Source of the DNA: Paenibacillus xylanexedens
Lineage (GTDB): Bacteria; Bacillota; Bacilli; Paenibacillales; Paenibacillaceae
Assembly: GCF_017874615.1 (NCBI RefSeq)
Contig: NZ_JAGIKV010000027.1
Span: 16,993-80,992, forward strand
Direction of reading: 5' to 3'
Length of the DNA stretch: 64,000 nt
In this document: positions 18,170-27,173 of the stretch, one piece after another
Numbering within the stretch: the stretch's first letter is position 1
How the letters are laid out: each line of letters begins with the position of its first letter
Notes under the pieces: generated by a model
Seen by the model: only the letters and a program-made list of their open reading frames with translations
Database searches by the model: none
Told to the model about the DNA's origin: nothing
Made by a program: the position numbers and the translations under genes

Positions 18170-19779
18170 TTGTAGATGACGAGGAGATTATTACGGATAG
18201 TCTCTATGAAACGTTCGCCAGACATATACCCGAACAGCTTGATGTATGTAAGGCCTACTCTGCAACAGAAGCATTGTCCTGGATGCAACGTTCGAGAATT
18301 GACATTGTTCTAACGGACATCCGTATGCCGGGTATGAGTGGGTTGGAACTGACAGAGCGGATTCAAGCCAGTTGGCCGAATTGTCGTGTCATTTTTCTGA
18401 CAGGACATAGCGATTTTGATTATGCATATCAAGCTTTTCAGATGGCTAATGTGCGTTATTTGCTCAAAACGGAAGGTTATGACAAGGTGATGTCTGTTGT
18501 AGAAGATGTGATGGAAGAGATCCGGCAAAGTCACAGCATGGTTGAGTTGTTGGAACATTCTCATAAAGTTAATTCGCAGCTTGCACTGATACAGCAAAAA
18601 GAGTATTTACGGAAGTTACTTCAAGACTGTACAGCGGTTATAGATTCTACTATGCATATGCAGGACGAATTATCCAAACGAGATATAAGATTACAGATCA
18701 ACTCGCCTGTTTATCTCATACTGGGTCGGTTCAATAATCTGCCAGAAAAAGGTTCGGACCTCACACAAGTTCAAGAATCTGTGCGCATTATCGGCTCTTC
18801 TCTGATGAATGAACGTACAGTGTGCGCAAGTGTAACGGACCATTATGGGGATACGATCTGGCTGCTTCAGCCGAAGCAGGAGGAAGAGATGACAAATGAT
18901 AAACTTGTGCGATTTCTAGAAGGTACACTGGAACTGGTACAGGAAGCATGCATGGTCTCACTCGGCGTATCCATTGCTTTTTCATTAAGTAGTCGCAGTT
19001 GCAATTGGTCCGAGTTAACCAAACAATATGAACGTCTGAGATTACTCCAGTGGATGAAAATTGGGGATGGTGTATCCATGGTACTCACGGACCATCGTAA
19101 TGATCTCTCATCTGATGTACCCAAAGAATCCATGCGGATCTCAAACCGGATCGAGATTATGTCAGGATATTTGGAAACGGGACGAATTCAGCCATTTTAC
19201 GATATATTTGAGGAGCTTGCAGGAGAACTGATGCAACAGGATATTACGATGGAACGTGCCATGGAGACATACTACAATCTGGCCTTATTATTGCATTCAA
19301 CGATTAATCGTTGGGGTCTTCAACAAAAGATCCCGGATCAAAGAAGCTTGCTGCACTTAGGGGAGTATACCTGCATGAAGGATGCAGTACAATTTCTATA
19401 TCGTGCTGCCGATGAATTAGTCCGCTACAAAAGATCAAATGAACAGGAACGCGCTAACGTTGTCATTCATTCCTTATGCAGTTACGTCAAGGAGAACCTG
19501 GAGAAAGATCTCTCTCTGGTGAGACTGGCAGAACTTCATCATTTTAATCCATCCTATCTGTCGCGATTCTTTAAGCAGGAAATGGGAATAAACGTGTCAG
19601 AGTTCATTGACGACTGCCGAATACGGAAAGCCAAAGAATTGCTTCAGAACACAAATCTTATGGTGCGTGAGGTCGCACTTCAAGTGGGGTACGAGGCTGC
19701 CCATTCATTTACCCGACTTTTTAAGAAAATAACGGGAATGACTCCCCAAGAATACCGGGAATCCCTTTTGGTACGTTAA
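18154..19779 (+). CDS. YesN-type response regulator with AraC DNA-binding domain
   Basis: A 541-residue regulator. Receiver residues 1-125 show Asp8, Asp9 and the phospho-acceptor Asp55 (IVLTDIRMPG); the usual KP near residue 105 is replaced by KT (LLKTEGY). A long middle region is followed by the AraC domain (LVRLAELHHFNPSYLSRFFK, VREVALQVGYEAAHSFTRLF). The start is ATG 18154 after AGAGGGGG. Partner of the overlapping YesM-type kinase; the targets are probably the neighbouring glycan genes. Confidence 0.93.
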   Translation: MYRLLIVDDEEIITDSLYETFARHIPEQLDVCKAYSATEALSWMQRSRIDIVLTDIRMPGMSGLELTERIQASWPNCRVIFLTGHSDFDYAYQAFQMANVRYLLKTEGYDKVMSVVEDVMEEIRQSHSMVELLEHSHKVNSQLALIQQKEYLRKLLQDCTAVIDSTMHMQDELSKRDIRLQINSPVYLILGRFNNLPEKGSDLTQVQESVRIIGSSLMNERTVCASVTDHYGDTIWLLQPKQEEEMTNDKLVRFLEGTLELVQEACMVSLGVSIAFSLSSRSCNWSELTKQYERLRLLQWMKIGDGVSMVLTDHRNDLSSDVPKESMRISNRIEIMSGYLETGRIQPFYDIFEELAGELMQQDITMERAMETYYNLALLLHSTINRWGLQQKIPDQRSLLHLGEYTCMKDAVQFLYRAADELVRYKRSNEQERANVVIHSLCSYVKENLEKDLSLVRLAELHHFNPSYLSRFFKQEMGINVSEFIDDCRIRKAKELLQNTNLMVREVALQVGYEAAHSFTRLFKKITGMTPQEYRESLLVR

Positions 19780-19812
19780 CGGTAAATACTCTGGAATTGA
19801 CCAAACCCAAAC

Positions 19813-19863
19813 AACCACAAAAAAACGCAGGAAGTAGAATACATCCTGCGTTTTTTTGTGGTT
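19813..19863. terminator. Bidirectional terminator with a perfect 20-bp stem
   Basis: The arms at 19813-19832 and 19844-19863 are perfect reverse complements with an 11-nt loop. A7 in the left arm and T7 in the right arm serve both directions. It separates the rightward regulator from the leftward AraC gene. Confidence 0.9.
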
Positions 19864-19903
19864 ATTATCTAATTGATAAACAAACCGATTCGGCGACCCA
19901 CCT

Positions 19904-20671
19904 TTAGGCCGTGTGGATTTTTTGTCTTCTATAAGCATTGGGACTCGATCCGGCATACGCTTTGAACTTTTTATAGAACCAATCAATATCCTTATAACCT
20001 ACCTCAATAGCAATCTCATATATTCGCAGATTCGTGGAAGACAACAACTGCTGTGCCTTTTCCATACGTTGCTGGAGCATATAATCATTGAAAGACATCT
20101 TCTCTTCCAGCTTGAACTTCTGTCCAAGGTACGCACAGTTAAAATGAAGCATGTCAGAGATCTTCTTCAGCGTGATTTCATCACTCAGATGATCCCGTAC
20201 ATAGGCCTTAACGATACGAATAACATGACTGGAGTGCATGGGTTTACCGTTCATTTGAACGGGTGTTTTGAAGAACGACGACGTTTTGTGTGCCGGGTCG
20301 GTTTCAAGGTGGGATCTAAGTCCATGCAGACTGTTAAGTAAAGAAGAAGGACTAACGGGATACGGGAGATAATCATTTACCTGATACGTCAGGGCTTTGC
20401 GTACAAACCTGAAGTGATCTCTTCCACCCATCAGGAGGATAGGTATCTGACTTTTTTTTCGAATGTCATTGCATAACCAGAGCCCCGCGGTATCAAACCT
20501 CTCTGTATGTACCATAACAAGGGAAAAGTCTCGTTCTGACAATGCGGTCAAAGCCTCGGCCGATGAGAACACACAATTTGCGATAGTATATTGAGCTTTG
20601 CTCCGTAGCAACATCTGTTGCAACTCTCCGCACAAACGACGGCTGAAATCCACAAGTAAAATATCATACAT
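19904..20671 (-). CDS. AraC family regulator with a degenerate receiver domain
   Basis: A 255-residue protein made of a receiver-like domain (residues 1-115) and an AraC DNA-binding domain (residues 150-255: LKKISDMLHFNCAYLGQKFK, IYEIAIEVGYKDIDWFYKKF). The phospho-acceptor position is His55 (SLVMVHTERF) in place of Asp, and the conserved Lys of the KP motif is lost (YLPYPVSP), so it probably works without phosphorylation. ATG 20671 is preferred because AAGGTGAGG lies nine bases upstream; GTG 20686 sits inside that site. Divergent from the long import operon at 20946 and the best candidate for its regulator. Confidence 0.88.
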   Translation of the reverse strand: MYDILLVDFSRRLCGELQQMLLRSKAQYTIANCVFSSAEALTALSERDFSLVMVHTERFDTAGLWLCNDIRKKSQIPILLMGGRDHFRFVRKALTYQVNDYLPYPVSPSSLLNSLHGLRSHLETDPAHKTSSFFKTPVQMNGKPMHSSHVIRIVKAYVRDHLSDEITLKKISDMLHFNCAYLGQKFKLEEKMSFNDYMLQQRMEKAQQLLSSTNLRIYEIAIEVGYKDIDWFYKKFKAYAGSSPNAYRRQKIHTA

Positions 20672-20945
20672 GAAGCAATACCTCACCTTCTGCTGAATTG
20701 TAATGCGCTAGATTAACTGAAATTTGACTTAATTTCATTATGGTAATAAAAGAAAGCGCATACAATGTGCATATTTTTGTAGACAGTGCATTTCTTTACC
20801 AATTAAAACCTATAATGAACTTTGCTCGTGCAAAATTACGCAAATCTATATTCAGTCCGGGTAAACATCTGTATTTCGGCAGGTTGTTTGCGCTTTCATT
20901 TGAACGATACACTGTGATAGCAAACGACAATCAGGGGGGAAGACG

Positions 20946-22301
20946 ATGAGAAAAAACAAGTTCATGCTACTGAGCCTGGTATTTGCGGTCTTGTTGGTAA
21001 TTGCTGCATGCAGTTCTGCACCTACCGCTCAACCCGAGCCGGAAAAGACAACACCACAGGAGGAACAAAAACCCGCGGAAACCGAGCCAAAGAATGAAAA
21101 CTCCACGCCAGAAATGGACTTTGACATGGGTGGCAGAACGATCAAGGTTGTTGCTTGGTGGGACATGGAAATACAGGGGAACAACCCGGACAACATTCAA
21201 CGCCTTGAGAATCTCGAAGCGCTGAAGAAAAAACACAACTTTAATATTGAATATGTTTCCATCGATTTTGGTGAATATCAGGAAAAAGTAGTTGCTTCCC
21301 TGATGGCCGGTGAACCGCTTGGCGATCTGGTGAGACTGGGCAAAAACTATGCCATTCCGGCATTGACCAAACAGGATCTGTTATGGCCGGTGGATGATTA
21401 TATTAAAAACGACAAGGTATTCAACCAGAAAACAACCAAGGAATACATGCAGTATGAAGGCAAAGGTTACGGCTTTACCGAGGACCAGTCCTCGTTTATC
21501 AACGGGATTTTCTATAATCGCACACTCATGCAAGAGCTCGGCTTGAAGCCACTTCAGGAGTATGTGGATGCCGATGAATGGAACTGGGATACGTTTATCA
21601 GCGTTGCCAAGCAAGCGAACAAAGATCGAAACAATGATGGCAAGCTAGACACTTGGGGACTCGCTCAAACGGGCTTGCTGGAACCGATTCTGTATTCCAA
21701 CGAGGCTTCTCTGACCAAAGAAGATAAGCAGAACCTGGAAGATCCAAAAACGAAAGAAGCGTTGAACTTCCTGTCCAAACTGGCTACCGAGAAGGTCGGC
21801 AGAGCTTCTGAGGGCGGCGATTGGACAGAGCCATCCACGTTCTTCCGTCAAGGCAACACCTTGATGTATTCAGGTGCCATGTACGAAGTTGAAGGTATTA
21901 TGACGGATATGAAGGACTACGATATTGGTTTTGTACCGTTTCCAAAAGGTCCAAGTGCAACAGCGTATCACTCCGGTGAGTCACGTTACCAAGCTATAAC
22001 GATTCCAAAAGCAGTAGAGAATCCGGAACAACTGATGTACATCTGGGAGAAAATTAATGAGATCGAATCGATCTATGAGTATCCGGGACAATCCACACTG
22101 GAGACACATCTGACCGATGAAGCAGATATCAACAACGCCAGAGAGGTTGCGGAAGGTATGTTGGTTCTCGACCATAACACATTCCCGTCCTTGCCGTTCT
22201 GGGATTTTGATGGGGAACTCAAAGAAGGGGTATCCGTATCTACGCTGATCGAGAAATACAAGGCTCCTTTCCAGGCTGCGATTGATGAGGTTTACAAATA
22301 A
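20946..22301 (+). CDS. Sugar-binding lipoprotein, first gene of the dual-permease operon
   Basis: A 451-residue family 1 solute-binding protein. The lipobox gives Cys22 (LVIAAC), followed by a Pro/Glu/Thr/Lys-rich tether to about residue 57. The binding domain shows MAGEPLGDLVRLG, FYNRTLMQELGLKP and the calcium-site-like DRNNDGKLDTWG. GGGGGGAAG precedes the ATG. The next gene is another, fused binding protein, so one operon carries two binding proteins and two permease pairs. Confidence 0.93.
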   Translation: MRKNKFMLLSLVFAVLLVIAACSSAPTAQPEPEKTTPQEEQKPAETEPKNENSTPEMDFDMGGRTIKVVAWWDMEIQGNNPDNIQRLENLEALKKKHNFNIEYVSIDFGEYQEKVVASLMAGEPLGDLVRLGKNYAIPALTKQDLLWPVDDYIKNDKVFNQKTTKEYMQYEGKGYGFTEDQSSFINGIFYNRTLMQELGLKPLQEYVDADEWNWDTFISVAKQANKDRNNDGKLDTWGLAQTGLLEPILYSNEASLTKEDKQNLEDPKTKEALNFLSKLATEKVGRASEGGDWTEPSTFFRQGNTLMYSGAMYEVEGIMTDMKDYDIGFVPFPKGPSATAYHSGESRYQAITIPKAVENPEQLMYIWEKINEIESIYEYPGQSTLETHLTDEADINNAREVAEGMLVLDHNTFPSLPFWDFDGELKEGVSVSTLIEKYKAPFQAAIDEVYK

Positions 22302-22314
22302 GTATCACGTTACA

Positions 22315-22350
22315 CGGGCAGAACGCACCAGTGAAGGTGCGGTCTGTCCG
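22315..22350 (+). repeat. Intercistronic stem-loop after the first binding-protein gene
   Basis: Two 15-nt arms (CGGGCAGAACGCACC and GGTGCGGTCTGTCCG) pair with one mismatch and one G-U around a 6-nt loop. No T run follows, and the next gene of the operon starts 57 bp later. This is the kind of element that protects the upstream binding-protein message and raises its level relative to the rest of the operon. Confidence 0.6.
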
Positions 22351-22406
22351 GGTTAGTCAATCGTTCAGTTCTCTCAACGCTTATAGGAAAGGGGATACAT
22401 TCAAAC

Positions 22407-25304
22407 ATGCGGTCACGTAAGAAAAAGGGACTAATCCTGGTGCTTGTCCTGGCCTTGGTGCTCTCCATATGGACACTATATCCATCGCGGGATCGTAATC
22501 CGGGAACGGTACATGCGCTTGAGGACTTTGAGGCGGTATCGGGAACCGAGGATTCATTCAGTTATGAGCATTATCTGACTGCTCATGACAATACGGCCAA
22601 ACCGGATGAAATTGTACGCATCGAAGGCGAATCTTATGTTCAGGCAGAGGATGGGGAATTTGAGGTTGTGCAAGGGTACGCCGGATTAGACGGAAATGCC
22701 GTAATTACGCCGGAAACTGGAACCATTCGCTGGGATGTTCCCGTTCAAGTGAGCGGTTTGTACAACATTCGCATTCACTATTATCCCGTAGAAGGCAAAA
22801 GCTCCGGGATCGAACGCAGGCTTGAGCTTAATGGTAAGGTCCCGTTCAGAGGGGCCGATATTCTTCTGTTTGACAGGGTATGGGGGAATCGCGAGGATAA
22901 CGTCCGGCAGGACGATCGTGGCAACGAGCTTAGACCAAGACAAGTGGAGCAGCCCGAATGGCAACTGACTTCCTTCAAGGACAGCGCAGGGTACTTCGAG
23001 GAACCGTTTCAGTTTTATTTTGAAAAAGGCAGTCAGAAGTTATCGCTCACCTCATTAAGAGAAAGCATGGCGATCGATTATATTGAGCTGTATCAAGAAA
23101 GCGAAGTTCCTTCCTATGCAGAGCTGGAGCAGACCTATGCCTCACTCGGCTTGAAACAATCGGCTCCTGTCATGCTGAAAGTTCAGGGGGAGGAAGCTGT
23201 TAGCAAATCATCTCCTACACTGGCACCAATCTCGGACCGATCAAGTCCTTCACTCGAGCCTTATAATGTATCGAAAATTCGGATGAACGCCATCGGGGGC
23301 ATTAACTGGAAACTGCCGGGCGAATGGATTGAATGGGAAATTGACGTGCCTGAAGACGGACTGTATCAACTGGCGCTTAAGGTGAAACAGGATCAATTGC
23401 GTGGCATCTATGCCACCCGCAGTCTGACGATTAACGGCGAAGTTCCATTTAAGGAAATGAAACGCATTCGATTTAACTACAGCCCGGCCTGGCAAACTCA
23501 GGTCTTGGGTTCGGGAGAGGATCAGCCATATCAGTTTCATCTGGAAAAAGGAAAACATCGAATCCGAATGACGGTTACACTTGGCGACATCGCTCCGCTG
23601 CTGCGGACCGTGGAATCCAGCGTGCTGGAACTGAATGAGATGTATCGCAAAATATTAATGATCACCTCCAACAGTCCAGACCCACTGCGGGATTACCAGC
23701 TGGAACGGCGTATTCCGGAGATGATGGAGGTGTTTGAACGACAAGCTGACACCTTGCGTTCCGTTGCAGATTACCTAGAAAAGGCCACGGGTGAGCAAAG
23801 TGACAAAGTGGCCGTACTGCACGCTATGGTATTGCAGCTTGAAGATATGGCGGCCAGACCAGAGACGGTTCCAAAACGACTGGATACGTTCAAAATTAAT
23901 GTAGGCGGTCTCGGCACATGGATACTATCGGTACGTGAACAGCCGATTACGTTGGATTACCTTGTTGTATCTCCGCCAGGTGAATCGCTGCCAAAAGCGG
24001 AAGCGAGCACCGTCCAGCAGGTGAAGCACGAACTGGGCGCATATGTTGCCTCGTATACCGAAGATTACGACAGTATTGGTAACGTGGAACAAAAGAAGGA
24101 TGCCATCACCGTATGGATCACGACCGGACGGGATCAGGCCCAAGTACTGAAAGGCATGATCGACGATTCGTTTACCCCCGATACGGATGTATCTGTGCAG
24201 TTACGTCTCGTTCCGCCTAATATTTTGCTGCCCGCAACACTCTCGGGAGAAGGACCGGATGTTGCCATGCAGATGGGCGAAGACATTCCGGTGAACTATG
24301 CGATGAGGAATGCAACAGCGGATCTGAGCCAGTTCCCCGATTTCGAGGAAATTTCGGGCAGGTTCCGTGAAAGCGGATTGACACCTTACCGCTATAACGA
24401 CGGGGTATATGCCCTTCCGGAGCAACAGCATTTTCCAATGCTCTTTTACCGCAAAGATATTCTGAATGAACTGGGCCTCGAACCGCCGAAAACGTGGCAA
24501 GACGTATATAACGCCATCGCCGTGCTGCAGAAGCATAACATGGAGTTTTATCTGCCGATTGAGGATACGCTGAACAATGCCAACCTGGTTCCGAATTCAA
24601 CCTTTGCGATGTTGTTATATCAGAATGACGGAACGTTCTACACCGAAGACCAGAAGAAAAGTGCACTGGATTCGGAGATTTCAATGGACGCGTTCAAGCG
24701 CTGGACGCAATTTTATACCAATTACAAGTTTCCGCTCAAAGCCGATTTTCCGAACCGCTTCCGTACCGGGGAAATGCCGATCGGAATTGCTGATTACACC
24801 ACGTATAACATGCTGACGGTTATGGCTCCGGAAATCCGCAATCTCTGGGACTTTACGATTGTTCCGGGTACACAGCTTCCGGATGGGTCCATACGGCATG
24901 AAGTGGCCAGCGCTACGAGCGCGGTGATGATGCTCGAAAATGCTGACAACAAGGAAGCGGCGTGGAAGTTCATGAAGTGGTGGACTGCTGAGCAGACCCA
25001 GATTGAATACGGGAGAGAAATGGAAGGTCTTATGGGAGCGGCTGCCCGTTACCCGACGGCCAATATCGAAGCCTTGAAGCAATTGCCTTGGCCTGTGAAG
25101 GATTATCAAAATCTCGAGAAGCAATGGGAATGGGTACAGGGAATCCCGCAGCTTCCTGGAGGTTATTTCACGGGACGACATCTGGACAACGCCTTCCGCA
25201 AGGTGGTCAATGCAAATGAAAATCCGCGTGAAGCCTTATCGGACTATGTCTTGTACATTGATGATGAAATTGAGTTGAAACGCAAGGAATTTAATCTGAA
25301 ATAG
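22407..25304 (+). CDS. Large binding protein fused to carbohydrate-binding-like domains
   Basis: A 965-residue protein that I read as a glycan-capturing subunit. Residues 1-25 are a signal or membrane anchor without a lipobox Cys. Residues about 65-235 and 295-400 are two beta-sandwich domains with the same plan (IRIEGESYVQAE; RRLELNGKVPF; RSLTINGEVPF; FHLEKGKHRIRMTV), resembling CBM35/CBM6-like modules. A helical linker (about 410-500) is followed by a family 1 solute-binding domain (about 560-965: LPEQQHFPMLFYRKDIL, NELGLEPPKTWQDVYNAI). GGAAAGGGG lies before the ATG. The permease follows after 19 bp. Exact domain families need profile searches. Confidence 0.85.
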   Translation: MRSRKKKGLILVLVLALVLSIWTLYPSRDRNPGTVHALEDFEAVSGTEDSFSYEHYLTAHDNTAKPDEIVRIEGESYVQAEDGEFEVVQGYAGLDGNAVITPETGTIRWDVPVQVSGLYNIRIHYYPVEGKSSGIERRLELNGKVPFRGADILLFDRVWGNREDNVRQDDRGNELRPRQVEQPEWQLTSFKDSAGYFEEPFQFYFEKGSQKLSLTSLRESMAIDYIELYQESEVPSYAELEQTYASLGLKQSAPVMLKVQGEEAVSKSSPTLAPISDRSSPSLEPYNVSKIRMNAIGGINWKLPGEWIEWEIDVPEDGLYQLALKVKQDQLRGIYATRSLTINGEVPFKEMKRIRFNYSPAWQTQVLGSGEDQPYQFHLEKGKHRIRMTVTLGDIAPLLRTVESSVLELNEMYRKILMITSNSPDPLRDYQLERRIPEMMEVFERQADTLRSVADYLEKATGEQSDKVAVLHAMVLQLEDMAARPETVPKRLDTFKINVGGLGTWILSVREQPITLDYLVVSPPGESLPKAEASTVQQVKHELGAYVASYTEDYDSIGNVEQKKDAITVWITTGRDQAQVLKGMIDDSFTPDTDVSVQLRLVPPNILLPATLSGEGPDVAMQMGEDIPVNYAMRNATADLSQFPDFEEISGRFRESGLTPYRYNDGVYALPEQQHFPMLFYRKDILNELGLEPPKTWQDVYNAIAVLQKHNMEFYLPIEDTLNNANLVPNSTFAMLLYQNDGTFYTEDQKKSALDSEISMDAFKRWTQFYTNYKFPLKADFPNRFRTGEMPIGIADYTTYNMLTVMAPEIRNLWDFTIVPGTQLPDGSIRHEVASATSAVMMLENADNKEAAWKFMKWWTAEQTQIEYGREMEGLMGAAARYPTANIEALKQLPWPVKDYQNLEKQWEWVQGIPQLPGGYFTGRHLDNAFRKVVNANENPREALSDYVLYIDDEIELKRKEFNLK

Positions 25305-25323
25305 AGGAAAGGGAGGGTAACGG

Positions 25324-26280
25324 TTGCAAGCTAAAACTACCAAGACAGCCGCCGCTCCTGCCGTCCATACCCGCCAGGTCGGCTGGTGGTCCCTATTGAA
25401 GCGGGATCTGTATCTCAGCAGGCATTATTATGTATTGATGGCACCGTTTATGCTGATTTTTTTCATGTTTACTGTCATTCCGGTCGGCATTTCACTCGGG
25501 CTCAGCTTTTTTCACTTCAATATGCTGGAGCTGCCGCGATTTGTCGGCTGGCAGAACTATTCCCGGCTTTTCCTGAACGATGACGTCTTTCTGATCGCGC
25601 TCAAAAACACGCTGCTTTTTGCCGTAATTACAGGCCCTCTCAGTTATATTGCCTGCTTTTTGTTTGCGTGGATCATCAATGAGCTGTCTCCTAAAATTCG
25701 GGCGGTCATGACGCTGGTTTTCTATGCCCCATCCATATCGGGTAACGTCTTTTTCATCTGGCTGATCATCTTCTCGGGTGACAGCTACGGGTATATGAAC
25801 GGCTTCCTGATGCGCCTTGGCGTCGTACTGGAACCAATCCAATGGCTCGCAGACGAGAAGTATGTACTGGCAATCGTCATTATTGTACAGCTGTGGCTGA
25901 GCCTGGGAACCAGCTTCCTGGCCTTTATTGCAGGACTGCAAACCATTGATCGTTCTCTGGTTGAAGCAGGAACAGTAGACGGGATCAAAAACCGCTGGCA
26001 AGAGCTCTGGTACATCACCTTGCCTTCGATGAGACCGCAGCTGATGTTTGGTGCGGTAATGCAGATTACCGCTTCCTTCGCCGTAGCTGAGATCTCCATC
26101 GCACTGGCAGGTTTCCCGAGCGTAAACTATGCGGCACACACAGTTGTCACACATCTGATGGACTTCGGAACCATTCGTTTCGAGATGGGCTATGCCTCCG
26201 CAATCGCAACGGTCCTGTTTGCCCTGATGCTGGGTACAAACGTTTTCACGCAAAAAATGCTTAGAAAGATAGGTGAATGA
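25324..26280 (+). CDS. Sugar ABC importer permease, MalF type (pair 1)
   Basis: A 318-residue CUT1 permease with six predicted membrane segments. The ATPase-docking EAA loop is EAGTVDGIKNRWQELWYITLP near residue 215. TTG start with GGGAGGG eight bases upstream. The second permease of the pair starts at its stop codon. No ATPase is encoded nearby, so a shared MsmX-type ATPase is expected from elsewhere in the genome. Confidence 0.93.
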   Translation: MQAKTTKTAAAPAVHTRQVGWWSLLKRDLYLSRHYYVLMAPFMLIFFMFTVIPVGISLGLSFFHFNMLELPRFVGWQNYSRLFLNDDVFLIALKNTLLFAVITGPLSYIACFLFAWIINELSPKIRAVMTLVFYAPSISGNVFFIWLIIFSGDSYGYMNGFLMRLGVVLEPIQWLADEKYVLAIVIIVQLWLSLGTSFLAFIAGLQTIDRSLVEAGTVDGIKNRWQELWYITLPSMRPQLMFGAVMQITASFAVAEISIALAGFPSVNYAAHTVVTHLMDFGTIRFEMGYASAIATVLFALMLGTNVFTQKMLRKIGE

Positions 26281-26282
26281 CG

Positions 26283-27158
26283 ATGACCAGCAAAGTACGT
26301 GCCGTGTTTGGCATGCCAAAAAGGCTTAATCGGTCATTTACCGTCAGCCTGATGTTATTTGCATTGCTGGGCGTGTTCGGCTCCTTTATGGTGCTTCCGC
26401 TCATCTATGCTGTTAACAATGCATTCAAGCCGCTGGATGAGCTGTTTATTTTTCCGCCGCGCTTCTGGGTGAACAATCCGACAACGGAGAATTTTGCCGA
26501 TCTGATCAACCTCATGGGCAATTCGTGGGTGCCGTTATCCCGCTATATTGCCAACACATTGCTCATTACGATACTTGGCACAGCGGGACATATTCTTCTT
26601 GCATCTGCAGCGGCTTATCCGCTGGCGAAGTATCGTTTTCCGGGTTCCAAAGTGTTGTTCACCATTGTCATTCTGTCCCTGATGTTCTCGCCGCATGTTA
26701 CGGCGATTCCGAACTACATGGTCATGTCCTGGCTTGGCTGGATTAACACTCATGCCTCCATTATTGTGCCATCACTTGCGTTCTCGCTGGGACTTTTCCT
26801 GATGAAACAGTTCATGGAGCAGATTCCCGATGCTTTGCTGGAGGCAGCCAAAATCGACGGAGCCAATGAATACCGGATATTTTGGAGCATCGTGATGCCC
26901 AATGTGAAGCCGGCATGGCTCACACTCATGATCCTGCAGTTTCCAGCGTTATGGGGAACGGATGGCGGGAGTTTCATTTACAGTGAAAATCTCAAAACGC
27001 TGCATTATGCGCTCAGTCAGATTGTGCAAGGAGGGATTGCAAGAGCGGGTGTAGGTGCGGCTGTTGCCTTGCTGCTGATGATCGTACCGATCACCCTGTT
27101 TATCATCTCTCAGAGTAGTGTTATGCAGACGATGGCCACTTCGGGCATGAAAGAATAG
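26283..27158 (+). CDS. Sugar ABC importer permease, MalG type (pair 1)
   Basis: About 291 residues, six membrane segments, EAA loop EAAKIDGANEYRIFWSIVMP. The ATG at 26277 overlaps the preceding stop (ATGA), but AGGTGA abuts it; ATG 26283 has better spacing, so two residues of uncertainty remain. Forms the translocation pore with the preceding permease. Confidence 0.92.
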   Translation: MTSKVRAVFGMPKRLNRSFTVSLMLFALLGVFGSFMVLPLIYAVNNAFKPLDELFIFPPRFWVNNPTTENFADLINLMGNSWVPLSRYIANTLLITILGTAGHILLASAAAYPLAKYRFPGSKVLFTIVILSLMFSPHVTAIPNYMVMSWLGWINTHASIIVPSLAFSLGLFLMKQFMEQIPDALLEAAKIDGANEYRIFWSIVMPNVKPAWLTLMILQFPALWGTDGGSFIYSENLKTLHYALSQIVQGGIARAGVGAAVALLLMIVPITLFIISQSSVMQTMATSGMKE

Positions 27159-27173
27159 AAAGGAGGCAGCGAG

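Noticed and set aside
20740..20949. 69-codon open frame before the first binding protein of the dual-permease operon
   Set aside because: No ribosome binding site, unusual composition, and it covers the divergent promoter region; treated as chance.
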